A stretch of DNA of 64,000 nt. Source: Pseudomonas sp. P8_241 (GTDB taxonomy: Bacteria; Pseudomonadota; Gammaproteobacteria; Pseudomonadales; Pseudomonadaceae). A model generated the notes under the pieces. The model was given only the letters and a program-made list of their open reading frames with translations, made no database searches and had not been told where the DNA came from. This document shows, piece after piece, positions 17,733 to 26,621 of this stretch. Location of the stretch: the NCBI RefSeq assembly GCF_034008315.1, contig NZ_CP125377.1, forward strand, positions 3,856,001 to 3,920,000, in the 5' to 3' direction. Position 1 is the stretch's first letter. Every line of letters starts with the position of its first letter. Both the position numbers and the translations under genes were made by a program.

Positions 17733-17820
17733 CTCGTCGTTATGAGCAGAAGTCATATGCGCGAACTTGGGGTAGGATTCAGCCACTGACTCCTTCACCT
17801 GATGAACATGGACTTCATGT

Positions 17821-18714
17821 ATGCGCTTACGCCATATCGAAGTGATCCAGGCGCTCCTGCAGACCGGTCACCTGGGCACCGCCGCCGAATGGCTGCAGAT
17901 GCCGGTGACCGATGTCGAGCATTTGCTGCGCGACGCCGAGGATCAGCTGGGGTTCATGTTGTTTGCCAGCGTGCGCGGGCGCTTGCAGGCCACCCGGGAA
18001 GCGCGGGAACTGCAGGTGGAAATCGAACGGGTCTACGATGCGCTCGAACCGGTTCAGCGCCTGGCCAATAGCCTCAAACAATACCTGGCACCACCGCTGC
18101 GCATCATTTGCACCCCGCCCCTGGCCCAACAGTTATTGCCCCACAGCATCGCCGCCTTGCGTCGACACCTGCCGGACGCGCCCTGCACGCTGTTGAGTCA
18201 ACCCACCCGAGACATCGTCAAAAGTCTGTTATTGCGCGAAAGCGATCTGGGGTTGAGCCTGCATGATCCCGATCGCGCCGAAATCGCCTGCCAGGTGATT
18301 GCCCAAGGCAAGCTGCAACTGCTCGCACCCCATGGCTGGCTGCAACCGAAACAGAAGTACATCTCGCTACAGGATCTGGCCGGCCAATCGATGATCGGCC
18401 TTGAAGGTCACGACCCGTTGAGCCCGGCACTGGAAAAAAAACTGCATGCCCTGCGCCCGGCCCCGGTCATTCAGACCCGCGTGCAGACGCACCAGATGAT
18501 GCGCAGCATGGTCGAGGCCGGCGAAGGCCTGGCCATTGTCGACCCTTTCACCGCGCTCGGGGCCAAAACGACGGGGCTGGATGTCTGCCCGCTGGCACCG
18601 GCCGTGCCGGTCTGCCTGTACGCCTTGACCCTGAAAAACGGCGAACCCTCTGCAGCCGTTCAGGCCTTGCTGGCCATCCTTACGGAACAAGCCGCGGCGA
18701 TGCTGGCGAACTGA
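17821..18714 (+). CDS. LysR-family transcriptional regulator, 297 aa
   Basis: The winged helix-turn-helix is N-terminal (about residues 1-60: LRHIEVIQALLQTGHLGTAA opens the domain) and is followed by a linker helix and a periplasmic-binding-protein-like effector domain (about 90-290). The helix-turn-helix is somewhat atypical: PVTDVEHLLRDAEDQLG replaces the usual SQPALSRQIRRLE pattern. The gene converges on the GNAT gene and overlaps its 3' end by 35 bases. It may control the decarboxylase or GNAT genes nearby, but nothing in the sequence proves this. Confidence 0.85.
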   Translation: MRLRHIEVIQALLQTGHLGTAAEWLQMPVTDVEHLLRDAEDQLGFMLFASVRGRLQATREARELQVEIERVYDALEPVQRLANSLKQYLAPPLRIICTPPLAQQLLPHSIAALRRHLPDAPCTLLSQPTRDIVKSLLLRESDLGLSLHDPDRAEIACQVIAQGKLQLLAPHGWLQPKQKYISLQDLAGQSMIGLEGHDPLSPALEKKLHALRPAPVIQTRVQTHQMMRSMVEAGEGLAIVDPFTALGAKTTGLDVCPLAPAVPVCLYALTLKNGEPSAAVQALLAILTEQAAAMLAN

Positions 18715-19312
18715 TCGGGTTTTCCAAAGGATTTTCAAACATTCGATACCAGAAAAGCGCCACTTCAGCGGTGTTCGGATCAATGCCGCGATAGCGCAGA
18801 TGGTCAATCCCGCCGATCACGTAACCACACCGCTCATAGAGGCGACAGGCGCCCAGGTTGTTGTTCTGGGTTTCGAGCATGATGCCCGGCAACTTTTTCT
18901 TGCGGCTCCAGAACTGCGCTACGTCCAGCAACGCCTTGGCCACTCCATGCCTTCGCGCTGGCGCGTGCACGGCCAATTCGTCGATATGGGCAAAGCCGTT
19001 CCAATTGGTGCTCACCACCAGGTGTCCGACCGGCTCGTCATCCAGATACGCCATGAAAATCGCGCTGTCCGGTGCATCGCGAAAGCTGCTGAACTCCTCG
19101 GGATCAATGCCATAGCATTTGCGATAGGGGGTGATAGGCGTGACTCGCCAATGCTCCACAGGCTGACCAATTTCAGGCGCACCGTAGGCGGCGACTTCAA
19201 AACTGAAATCGCTGCCCCAGATATAGGGGGCGAAACCTTCGTCGGCAACGCGTACCGACAGCCCTGGATGGGTTGGATTCATGACCGGCTGCATACTGGG
19301 AAAAGTCCTCAT
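18680..19312 (-). CDS. GNAT-family N-acetyltransferase, 210 aa
   Basis: An acetyl-CoA-dependent N-acetyltransferase. The core runs from about 75 to 190: AYLDDEPVGHLVVS (beta strands), IDELAVHAPARRHGVAKALL (acetyl-CoA pyrophosphate loop RRHGVA), then NNLGACRLYERCGYVIGG, the usual C-terminal GNAT pattern. I chose ATG 19312, whose A-T-G-A overlaps the decarboxylase stop and implies coupling; ATG at 19294 or 19282 are alternatives. The 3' end overlaps the convergent LysR gene by 35 bases. Because it follows the lysine/arginine decarboxylase so closely, a polyamine or diamine substrate is an attractive inference. Confidence 0.85.
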   Translation of the reverse strand: MRTFPSMQPVMNPTHPGLSVRVADEGFAPYIWGSDFSFEVAAYGAPEIGQPVEHWRVTPITPYRKCYGIDPEEFSSFRDAPDSAIFMAYLDDEPVGHLVVSTNWNGFAHIDELAVHAPARRHGVAKALLDVAQFWSRKKKLPGIMLETQNNNLGACRLYERCGYVIGGIDHLRYRGIDPNTAEVALFWYRMFENPLENPISSPASPRLVP

Positions 19313-21564
19313 TCCTTGATGCAATCGACGGTGTAGTGCCGTCCATTGCCCTCGTCTTCATGTTGCAATCCGTGCACATCGGCGACGAACCCCGGGAAAC
19401 TGCTATCGAACGTCCGGGCAAACGCCAGGTAGTCAATGATCGAGCGCGTCGCCTCGGTGAAACGCTCGCCTGGCATGATCAACGGGATGCCTGGAGGATA
19501 AGGAACCAGCATGACCGCCGCGATGCGCCCGTCCAGTGCATCGATCGACACGGCCTCGACGTCTCCCCGCACCAATTGATCATAGGCGTCGGCCGGCTTC
19601 ATCGCGACTTCCGGCAGCACCGTGTACATACGTTTAAGGTGCTTGGCCGTCGCATTGGCGCGATAGCAGGCGTGCAACTGATCGCACAAATCCCGCAGCC
19701 CCATGCCTTGATAGCGTGCAATGTTTGGTTGAGCCACACACGGTAAGCAGCTCGCCAGACTGATATTGGCGTCGTAACTGCGCTTGAATTCCAGTAACTC
19801 AGTGAGCAACGTGCTCCATTTACCCTTGGTGATGCCCATAGAGAACAACACCAGGAACGAATACAGCCCGGTCTTCTCGACCACCAAACCGCGCTCCCAA
19901 AGGAATTTGCTGACCACTGCTGCGGGAATCCCGCGTTCGCCAAGCGTGCCGCCCGCTGTCAAACCCGGCATCACCAACGTGACTTTGATCGGGTCGAGCA
20001 ACACATAATCGTTTGTCACGCCGCCAAACCCGTGCCAGTCGGCATCGGGCTGCAACAGCCAGTCTTCACTCACGACCCGTTCAATGCCTTCCACCGACGG
20101 CGGTTGCCAGATCGAGAACCACCAGTCGTCAGCGGCGATGTGCTGGCGCAAATTGGCCAGTGCACGACGAAAGCTCAGGGCCTCATCGAACATTTCCTGC
20201 AAGAGTGAACGACCGGCCGGACCTTCCATCATCGCCGATGCAACATCCAGCGAGGCGATGATGCCGTACTGCGGCGACGTAGAGATGTGCATCATGAACG
20301 CTTCGTTGAAGCGATCGCGGTCCAGTTGCCGCGCCCCGCCATCCTGCACATGGATCATCGACGCCTGACTGAATGCCGCCAGCAACTTGTGAGTGGAATG
20401 GGTGGTAAACACCAGCGGGCTGTCCTTACTGCGGGACGTGCCCATACCGTATCGCCCGGCGAAAAACTCATGGAACGCTGCGTAGGCATACCAGGCCTCG
20501 TCAAAGTGCAATACCTCGACGCTGCTGCCCAGTTGCTGCTTGATCAGTTCGGCGTTGTAACAGAGGCCGTCGTAGGTCGAGTTGGTGACAACCGTGAGTT
20601 TGACCTTCGGTACCCGCCCCTTGGTCAACGGGCTCGCATCGATTTTTGCCTGAATCGATTCCGCACTGAATTCGCTCAATGGAATCGGGCCGATGATCCC
20701 CAGCTCATTTCGTTCCGGACACATGTAGAGCGGGATGGCGCCGGTCATGATGATCGAGTGCAACACCGATTTGTGGCAATTGCGATCCACCAGCACCAGA
20801 TCGTCGCGAGCCACCATCGAGTGCCAGACAATCTTGTTGGCGGTGGACGTGCCGTTGATGACGAAGAAGGTGTGATCGGCGCCGAAATTACGCGCAGCAC
20901 GGGCCTCCGCATCAGCCAGGGGACCGGTGTGATCCAGCAACGAACCGAGTTCCGGCACTGAAACCGACAAATCCGAGCGCAGGGTGTTCTCGCCAAAAAA
21001 TTGGTGAAACGCCTGCCCTACGGGACTTTTGTGATAGGCCACGCCACCGCCGTGCCCCGGTGTGTGCCAGGAGTAATTGGAGTCGGCGGTATGCTGAACT
21101 AAAGCCTTGAAGAATGGCGGCAACAGGCCATCAAGGTACTTGCGCGCAGCTCGCGCCACCTGCCGGGCGAGAAACGGCACCGTGTCTTCGAACAGATAAA
21201 GAATACCGCGCAACTGATTGAGCTCGGCCATGGCGTCGGCCGGGGCATTTTCCAGGGTGACCTTTTCGCCCAGCGCGAAGATTGGCAAATCCGGCGCACG
21301 CACCCGTGCCAGACCGATCAGTTCGGCCATATTCTGTAACAGATGGGAATGGGTACTGGCGTCTTCGGATGCAATCAACATGCAGGACAGACCGTGAAAA
21401 GTCGACGCAACCAGGCGCCCTTCTGTGTAGTCCACCGCCGACACGATGCTGAAACCTTCCTGTTCCAGCTCCCGGGCGATGCCGCGCACGCGATCGCCGG
21501 CGACGGTGTCGGCCTTGATATCGCGATGCACGATCAGGACCGGGAATTTCAAGTCTTTATACAT
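19309..21564 (-). CDS. ldcA: Orn/Lys/Arg decarboxylase (LdcA type), 751 aa
   Basis: A PLP-dependent fold-type I decarboxylase acting on a basic amino acid. The N-terminal response-regulator-like wing domain (1-130) precedes the PLP domain. SYSWHTPGHGGG-like (about 165-175), INGTSTANK (about 236-244) and FDEAWYAYAAFH (about 347-358) are family motifs, and Lys393 in STHKLLAAFSQ should form the PLP Schiff base. The length of 751 matches the P. aeruginosa lysine decarboxylase LdcA as I recall it, and the following gene order (dnaQ, rnhA and so on) also matches that locus. Lysine is therefore the favoured substrate, giving cadaverine; arginine cannot be excluded from sequence. Confidence 0.9.
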   Translation of the reverse strand: MYKDLKFPVLIVHRDIKADTVAGDRVRGIARELEQEGFSIVSAVDYTEGRLVASTFHGLSCMLIASEDASTHSHLLQNMAELIGLARVRAPDLPIFALGEKVTLENAPADAMAELNQLRGILYLFEDTVPFLARQVARAARKYLDGLLPPFFKALVQHTADSNYSWHTPGHGGGVAYHKSPVGQAFHQFFGENTLRSDLSVSVPELGSLLDHTGPLADAEARAARNFGADHTFFVINGTSTANKIVWHSMVARDDLVLVDRNCHKSVLHSIIMTGAIPLYMCPERNELGIIGPIPLSEFSAESIQAKIDASPLTKGRVPKVKLTVVTNSTYDGLCYNAELIKQQLGSSVEVLHFDEAWYAYAAFHEFFAGRYGMGTSRSKDSPLVFTTHSTHKLLAAFSQASMIHVQDGGARQLDRDRFNEAFMMHISTSPQYGIIASLDVASAMMEGPAGRSLLQEMFDEALSFRRALANLRQHIAADDWWFSIWQPPSVEGIERVVSEDWLLQPDADWHGFGGVTNDYVLLDPIKVTLVMPGLTAGGTLGERGIPAAVVSKFLWERGLVVEKTGLYSFLVLFSMGITKGKWSTLLTELLEFKRSYDANISLASCLPCVAQPNIARYQGMGLRDLCDQLHACYRANATAKHLKRMYTVLPEVAMKPADAYDQLVRGDVEAVSIDALDGRIAAVMLVPYPPGIPLIMPGERFTEATRSIIDYLAFARTFDSSFPGFVADVHGLQHEDEGNGRHYTVDCIKE

Positions 21565-21692
21565 GGGGCTCAGTGTCCTGAGGCGGCAGGCCAGAGCCTG
21601 CCAATCTCCTCAGGGTAGAGGGTTGAAACGGATGTGGCGAGCACGACGCCCTAAAATGGGTCAGCGAATGCTTTCCGGGGTGCGGGTCGGCT

Positions 21693-21770
21693 TCCAAAAG
21701 ATCGCAGCCTCGTTTCACTCGACAGCTCCTACAGGATTACGCATTCCCTCGTAGGAGCTCGATCTTCACG
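21693..21770. repeat. Degenerate REP pair
   Basis: Remnants of the ...GATCGCAGCCTGCGGCAGCTCCTAC family: aaaagatcgcagcctcg and cgacagctcctac on the left, gtaggagctcgatctt on the right. It is more diverged than the copies at 22588, 57761 and 63306. Confidence 0.6.
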
Positions 21771-21776
21771 AAGGAT

Positions 21777-22529
21777 CTACGCCTGCGCCTCAGCCAACTG
21801 CACCCACAACGCCGGAGCGCCAGCGGATTTTGCGATGACTTCCATTCGAGCCGCGTGCCGTGCCAGGTCATCTTCGCTGGCACGGATGATGCGCGTCGGC
21901 TGGCGGTCTGCTGGTAAACGACGGATTTCCGTGGCGGAGTTGTCCGCACCCTCTCCGGAACCATTGCCATCGGAAGCATTGCCGGCCAGGGACAGGCTGG
22001 TCTGGCCACCGGTCATGGTCAGGTAGACGTCGGCAAGAATCTCGGAGTCGAGCAAGGCGCCGTGAAGTTCACGGCCGGAGTTGTCGACGCCATAGCGTTT
22101 GCACAAGGCATCGAGGCTGTTGCGTTGGCCCGGGTGCCGTTCCCGGGCCATCATCAAGGTATCGAGGATCGAGCAGTGTTGCGTGATGTCCGCACGTTCG
22201 CGCTGCCCCATCAAGGCGAATTCGTTGTTGATGAAGCCAACGTCGAACGCCGCGTTGTGGATGATCAGCTGCGCGCCCTTGATGAACTCAAAGAACTCTT
22301 CGGCCACTTCGGCAAAACGTGGCTTGCCCACCAGGAATTCGTTGGTGATGCCGTGCACGCCAATGGCGCCTTCATCACTTTCGCGGTCCGGTTGCAGGTA
22401 CACATGGAAGTGTCGCCCCGTCAGGCGCCGGCCGATCAACTCGACACAACCGATTTCGATAATCCGGTGGCCGTCGGTCACCGGCATGCCGGTGGTTTCG
22501 GTATCGAGTACAACGGATCTGGTGGCCAT
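21777..22529 (-). CDS. dnaQ: DNA polymerase III epsilon subunit (3'-5' exonuclease), 250 aa
   Basis: The proofreading subunit of the replicative polymerase. The three exonuclease motifs are present: DTETTG (9-14, Exo I), NAAFDVGFINNEF (about 95-107, Exo II) and HGALLDSEILADVY (about 158-171, Exo III). The C-terminal tail that binds the alpha subunit follows. It is co-directional with rnhA upstream, separated by a REPIN, unlike the divergent dnaQ-rnhA pair of enteric bacteria. Confidence 0.97.
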   Translation of the reverse strand: MATRSVVLDTETTGMPVTDGHRIIEIGCVELIGRRLTGRHFHVYLQPDRESDEGAIGVHGITNEFLVGKPRFAEVAEEFFEFIKGAQLIIHNAAFDVGFINNEFALMGQRERADITQHCSILDTLMMARERHPGQRNSLDALCKRYGVDNSGRELHGALLDSEILADVYLTMTGGQTSLSLAGNASDGNGSGEGADNSATEIRRLPADRQPTRIIRASEDDLARHAARMEVIAKSAGAPALWVQLAEAQA

Positions 22530-22587
22530 CAGTGCTCAGCTCTCAATCGGTCAATCGTGCAAAAGCGGCGATGTTAACACGGTGCCA

Positions 22588-22670
22588 GTAGGAGCTGCCG
22601 CAGGCTGCGATCTTTTGCTCTTTATCTTGAAAATCAAAGTCAAAAGATCGCAGCCTGCGGCAGCTCCTAC
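22588..22670. repeat. REPIN, GTAGGAGCTGCCGCAGGCTGCGATC type
   Basis: Two 29-base arms face each other almost perfectly: 22588-22616 and 22642-22670, each reading gtaggagctgccgcaggctg and on to a T4 end. The loop is 25 bases. It sits between rnhA and dnaQ, which are transcribed in the same direction. Confidence 0.92.
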
Positions 22671-22686
22671 GGGCAGACATCGCTGT

Positions 22687-23139
22687 TTAGCTTTGTTTGT
22701 AGCCGCGCACTTCGTCCACGCCACGGTTAGCCAACTGGTCGGCCCGTTCGTTACCGTGATGCCCGATATGTCCGCGCACCCATTTCCATGTGACTTTATG
22801 GCGGTTGACCTGCTCGTCGAGCAGTTTCCACAGGTCGGCGTTTTTAACCGGTTCTTTCGCAGCGGTTTTCCAGCCGCGCTTCTTCCAGTTGTCCATCCAC
22901 TCATTGATGCCTTTCATGACGTACTGGGAGTCGGTCACCAGCAGCACCTCGCAGGGGCGCTTGAGCTCTTCCAGGCCGCGAATGGCGCCCATCAGTTCCA
23001 TGCGATTGTTGGTGGTGTTGGCTTCGCCGCCCCAGAGTTCTTTTTCAACGCCTTTGCACACCAGCAATGCACCCCAGCCACCAGGGCCGGGATTGCCTTT
23101 GCAGGCGCCGTCGGTAAAGAGTTCTACGCTATCACTCAT
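22687..23139 (-). CDS. rnhA: Ribonuclease HI, 150 aa
   Basis: Degrades the RNA strand of RNA-DNA hybrids. The four acidic catalytic residues are all present at the E. coli numbering: Asp10 ([15 protein letters not shown]), Glu48 (NNRMELM), Asp70 (VTDSQYV) and Asp134 ([10 protein letters not shown]), with His124 in the flexible loop. The length is standard for the bacterial type I enzyme. It follows the methyltransferase gene on the minus strand by about 90 bases. Confidence 0.97.
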   Translation of the reverse strand: MSDSVELFTDGACKGNPGPGGWGALLVCKGVEKELWGGEANTTNNRMELMGAIRGLEELKRPCEVLLVTDSQYVMKGINEWMDNWKKRGWKTAAKEPVKNADLWKLLDEQVNRHKVTWKWVRGHIGHHGNERADQLANRGVDEVRGYKQS

Positions 23140-23229
23140 GCCAATCTATCCAGAAAATGCGGTGGCTCGTCGATCGAGGATCGACGACGCCCGAAGCCGG
23201 GACTCGCCCGGCAGAAATTGAAGAAGGGG

Positions 23230-23988
23230 TTATGGCTCGATGTTGCGCCGATTGACCTTGGCCATTGGCAACGGAATCAGTTTACCCATCGTTTCACGAC
23301 GCTCCTGTCGGAGCGGGCGCAGACCGACCACGATTTTGCGTGCCACCAATAAATAGAAGCCGCCACCCGACAGTTGCCAGTCACCGGCCTTGCGCTCCCA
23401 TCCGGCAAGACGGGCCTGCCAGGTCGGCGAAGCCAGCGGCGGACGATAGCACCCGAAGCGACGTTTCTCCAGCGCGAAGCCCAGCAGGTTCAGCCAATCG
23501 GCGACACGCGACGGGGAGATGCAGCGCGCCTTGCGCATCCCGTCATGGGCGAACACATGCCGCAGGCCCCAACTGCTCCAGGGATTGATTCCGACGATCA
23601 GCAGGTGCCCGCCAGGTCGCACGCTGCTGGCCGCTTCACGTAACAAACCATGGGGAGACAGGCAGAAATCCAGCCCGTGCTGCAACACCACCACGTCGGC
23701 GGCATGTTCGCTGAGCGGCCAGGCTTGTTCTTCGCAGACGATCTCGACCCCCGGCAACGGCGCACCAAGCCGCACATTGCGCTGCACCTGCGGCGCCGAC
23801 GGCGGTGTCTGGGCAGAAGGGCCATAATGCACGAGATAGCCGCCGAAAAAGCGCCCTAGCTCGTCTTCGAGCATGCGCCGTTCTTCGTCCAGCAAAAACT
23901 GCCCGATGGGACCGGACAGCCAGTCGCGGGCGGCGCTGATCAACGCCAGCCAGTCGGGATCAGCCTGTGCGAACGCTTTATCAGTCAT
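23230..23988 (-). CDS. SAM-dependent methyltransferase, class I, 252 aa
   Basis: A Rossmann-fold methyltransferase of unknown substrate. The glycine-rich motif I is weak, but the later core is clear: [17 protein letters not shown] (about 93-109, acidic loop), then [23 protein letters not shown] (about 117-139), the post-motif typical of UbiE/type 11 methyltransferases. ATG 23988 gives MTDKAFAQ; the frame extends four residues upstream to another ATG. It is divergent from gloB and precedes rnhA, the same neighbours as P. aeruginosa PA1814 as I recall it. Confidence 0.88.
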   Translation of the reverse strand: MTDKAFAQADPDWLALISAARDWLSGPIGQFLLDEERRMLEDELGRFFGGYLVHYGPSAQTPPSAPQVQRNVRLGAPLPGVEIVCEEQAWPLSEHAADVVVLQHGLDFCLSPHGLLREAASSVRPGGHLLIVGINPWSSWGLRHVFAHDGMRKARCISPSRVADWLNLLGFALEKRRFGCYRPPLASPTWQARLAGWERKAGDWQLSGGGFYLLVARKIVVGLRPLRQERRETMGKLIPLPMAKVNRRNIEP

Positions 23989-24053
23989 TGCATTCTCCAA
24001 CGCGCCAGGAAGTTCTAAGATGCGCCTTTGTTTTCTGCTTGGCGAATCCGACG

Positions 24054-24821
24054 ATGATACAGATCACTGCCCTGCCCGCCTTCACCGATAACTACATCTG
24101 GTTGTTACAAGACCCTGTCAGCAAGCGCTGCGCGGTCGTCGATCCGGGTGATGCCGCGCCCGTGCAAGCCTGGCTGGCGGCCAATTCCGACTGGACATTA
24201 AGCGATATTCTGATCACTCATCACCATCATGACCATGTCGGCGGTGTCGAACAGCTCAAGAAAGCGACAAACGCAAAGGTCTATGGCCCTGCCAGTGAAA
24301 ACATCCCGGCACGGGACGTTGCGCTCAAGGACAACGACCGTGTCACCGTGCTCGGACGAGAGTTCGATGTCTTCGCCGTTCCCGGCCATACACTGGGGCA
24401 TATTGCCTATTACCACCCTGGTTTGTTGTTCTGTGGTGACACGCTGTTTGCCGCCGGCTGCGGACGCCTGTTCGAAGGCACGCCTGGGCAAATGTACGTT
24501 TCTCTGACCCGCCTGGCCGAGCTGCCGGAGGACACGCTGGTCTATTGCACCCACGAGTACACGCTGAGCAATCTGAAGTTTGCCGCAGCGGTCGAACCGA
24601 ACAATCCGGACACTGCCGAACGCCTGGCCAAAGTCACCCGGCAACGGGAATCCGGGATCATGACGCTGCCTTCGACGGTGGCACTGGAGAAGCTCACAAA
24701 TCCGTTTTTGCGTACCGGTGAAACATCCGTTAAAGAAAAAGCGGACGAACGGACCGGCACCGATAACTTGGCGCCGGATATGGTTTTTGCTGCGCTAAGG
24801 GCTTGGAAAGACCGGTTCTAA
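24054..24821 (+). CDS. gloB: Hydroxyacylglutathione hydrolase (glyoxalase II), 255 aa
   Basis: Hydrolyses S-lactoylglutathione to lactate and glutathione, the second step of methylglyoxal detoxification. The metallo-beta-lactamase motif [10 protein letters not shown] is at 55-64, with further metal ligands His in PGHTLGH (about 110-116), Asp in [17 protein letters not shown] (about 129-145) and His in [10 protein letters not shown] (about 170). ATG 24054 gives [10 protein letters not shown], the normal N-terminus; an upstream in-frame start at 23967 would add a non-conserved leader. It is divergent from the methyltransferase gene. Confidence 0.96.
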   Translation: MIQITALPAFTDNYIWLLQDPVSKRCAVVDPGDAAPVQAWLAANSDWTLSDILITHHHHDHVGGVEQLKKATNAKVYGPASENIPARDVALKDNDRVTVLGREFDVFAVPGHTLGHIAYYHPGLLFCGDTLFAAGCGRLFEGTPGQMYVSLTRLAELPEDTLVYCTHEYTLSNLKFAAAVEPNNPDTAERLAKVTRQRESGIMTLPSTVALEKLTNPFLRTGETSVKEKADERTGTDNLAPDMVFAALRAWKDRF

Positions 24822-24920
24822 ACAGCTTGCTTGTGAGTCTCGCAGTTCTGAAAGGTTGACCGCAGGGGGTGCGCTTTCTAGAATCGCCCGACATTTTTGT
24901 TCGGAACTAACTTCCAGCCA

Positions 24921-26357
24921 ATGTCGTCACCTATTCGTAAAGCCATCAATTCAGACGCATTGACCCGCTTGGCTCAAGCCATAGCGGTGGCTGTGTCCGC
25001 CACATTGGCGGGCTGTTCCAGCCATGCGCCGCAGACTGATGCGACGCACACTCCGAACATCGCCGCACGCGCCAAACAGAAGCCGATCTGGCTCAGCGAA
25101 AAACCCAGTCCGCAAATCCCCCAGGACGTCTGGGAGCGCATGCGCCAGGGCTTCCAGTTGCAGGACGGGTTGGGCGTGAACCCGCGCATCGAGCAACAGC
25201 GCCTGTGGTTCGCCAGCAACCCCTCATTTCTCGAAAATGCCGGCGAACGTGGCAGCCTCTACATGCACTACATCGTCGAGCGCCTTGAAGAGCGCAACAT
25301 GCCGCTGGAACTGGCGCTGCTGCCGGTGATTGAAAGTGCCTACAACCCGATGGCCTATTCTCGGGCCAACGCGGTAGGTCTTTGGCAGTTCATCCCTTCC
25401 ACCGGGCGTTACTTCAATCTGCGTCAGACCAACTTGTATGATGGCCGTCGAGACATCACTGCGTCGACCACCGCCGCGCTGGATTACCTGACTCGCCTGC
25501 ATGACATGTTCAACGGCGACTGGATGCTGGCCCTGGCAGCCTACAACGCCGGCGAAGGCACCGTCAGCCGAGCCATCGAGCGCAACGAAAAGCTCGGCCT
25601 GCCGACTGACTACTGGAACCTGCCGCTGCCGTCCGAAACCCAGGCCTACGTGCCAAAGTTGCTGGCGCTGTCGCAAGTGGTCATGGCCCCCGAAGCCTAC
25701 GGCGTCAACCTGAACCCGATTGCCAACGAGCCGTACTTCCAGGCCGTCGAAATCAATCAGCGCATGGACCTGTCCAAAGTCGCCGAAGTCGCCAATATCG
25801 ACGAAGACGAACTGTTCCAGCTCAACCCGGCCTTCAAACAGCGCACCACCACACTTGATGGCCCGCAACATCTGCTGGTGCCGACCTCCAAGGCACAGCT
25901 GCTGACCACCAGCCTGCAGACCATGCGTCCTGAAGAGTTGATCAGCAAAAAGCCGCTCAAGCCGGTATTCGACCGCGCGGACACGACTGCAGTCGCCAGT
26001 GCCAAACGCAGTTATCGCGTCAAGCGCGGCGACAACCTCGGCTCCATCGCCAAGGCCAACGACGTCGACGTGAAGGATCTGCAACGCTGGAACAACCTCA
26101 GCGGCAAGAACCTCAAGGCCGGCCAGACCCTGGTCATGCGCGACACCCGCAAAAGCAACTCCGGTCGCGTCAATACCGTGGTCGCTGCCAACAGCAAGAA
26201 GCAGCAGCAGACCAAATACAAGGTTCAGCAAGGCGATTCGCTGTACATCGTGGCCAAACGCTTCAACGTTGAGATGCAGCACCTCAAACGCTGGAACCCG
26301 CGTGTCGGCCAGGCGTTGAAGCCGGGGCAGATGTTGACAGTCGCCAATCCACGCTAA
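24921..26357 (+). CDS. mltD: Membrane-bound lytic transglycosylase D, 478 aa
   Basis: An outer-membrane lipoprotein that cleaves peptidoglycan glycan strands to anhydro-muropeptides. The lipobox LAGC places the acylated Cys at 32. The SLT domain has the catalytic Glu138 in PVIESAYNP and GLWQFIPSTG at 153-162. Two LysM domains bind glycan at about 365-406 and 433-478. I chose ATG 24921; the frame also offers a TTG at 24897 with no ribosome site. A strong terminator follows at 26363. Confidence 0.96.
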   Translation: MSSPIRKAINSDALTRLAQAIAVAVSATLAGCSSHAPQTDATHTPNIAARAKQKPIWLSEKPSPQIPQDVWERMRQGFQLQDGLGVNPRIEQQRLWFASNPSFLENAGERGSLYMHYIVERLEERNMPLELALLPVIESAYNPMAYSRANAVGLWQFIPSTGRYFNLRQTNLYDGRRDITASTTAALDYLTRLHDMFNGDWMLALAAYNAGEGTVSRAIERNEKLGLPTDYWNLPLPSETQAYVPKLLALSQVVMAPEAYGVNLNPIANEPYFQAVEINQRMDLSKVAEVANIDEDELFQLNPAFKQRTTTLDGPQHLLVPTSKAQLLTTSLQTMRPEELISKKPLKPVFDRADTTAVASAKRSYRVKRGDNLGSIAKANDVDVKDLQRWNNLSGKNLKAGQTLVMRDTRKSNSGRVNTVVAANSKKQQQTKYKVQQGDSLYIVAKRFNVEMQHLKRWNPRVGQALKPGQMLTVANPR

Positions 26358-26362
26358 AAAAC

Positions 26363-26387
26363 AGCCCCTGAATTCAGGGGCTTTTTT
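26363..26387 (+). terminator. Rho-independent terminator after mltD
   Basis: The perfect palindrome GCCCCTGAATTCAGGGGC (26363-26380) is followed by T7 (26381-26387), six bases past the mltD stop. Confidence 0.92.
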
Positions 26388-26420
26388 ATGCCTGCGCAGT
26401 TTCATGGAGAGCACAAGACC

Positions 26421-26510
26421 TGTAGGAGCAAGCTTGCTCGCGATGAGGGCTTATCAGTTTGCATCGATGGCGACTGACATACCTTCATCGCGAGCAAGCT
26501 TGCTCCTACA
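26421..26510. repeat. REPIN, GTAGGAGCAAGCTTGCTCGCGATG type
   Basis: The left arm tgtaggagcaagcttgctcg (from 26421) is answered by cgagcaagcttgctcctaca (to 26510). The interval separates mltD and its terminator from the ABC transporter operon. Confidence 0.9.
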
Positions 26511-26621
26511 AGGATGGTGGCCTGGCCGAAATGACTGATTACTCCCCCGTCTTTTTCCTGCCAAGACAAGCTGTTACTGTACGATCCACAAAGCCCAAGC
26601 CGCCTGGATCGGATCCCCTAT

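Noticed and set aside
23967..24053. Upstream in-frame start for gloB
   Set aside because: The extra 29 residues are not part of the glyoxalase II family and overlap the promoter region of the divergent gene.
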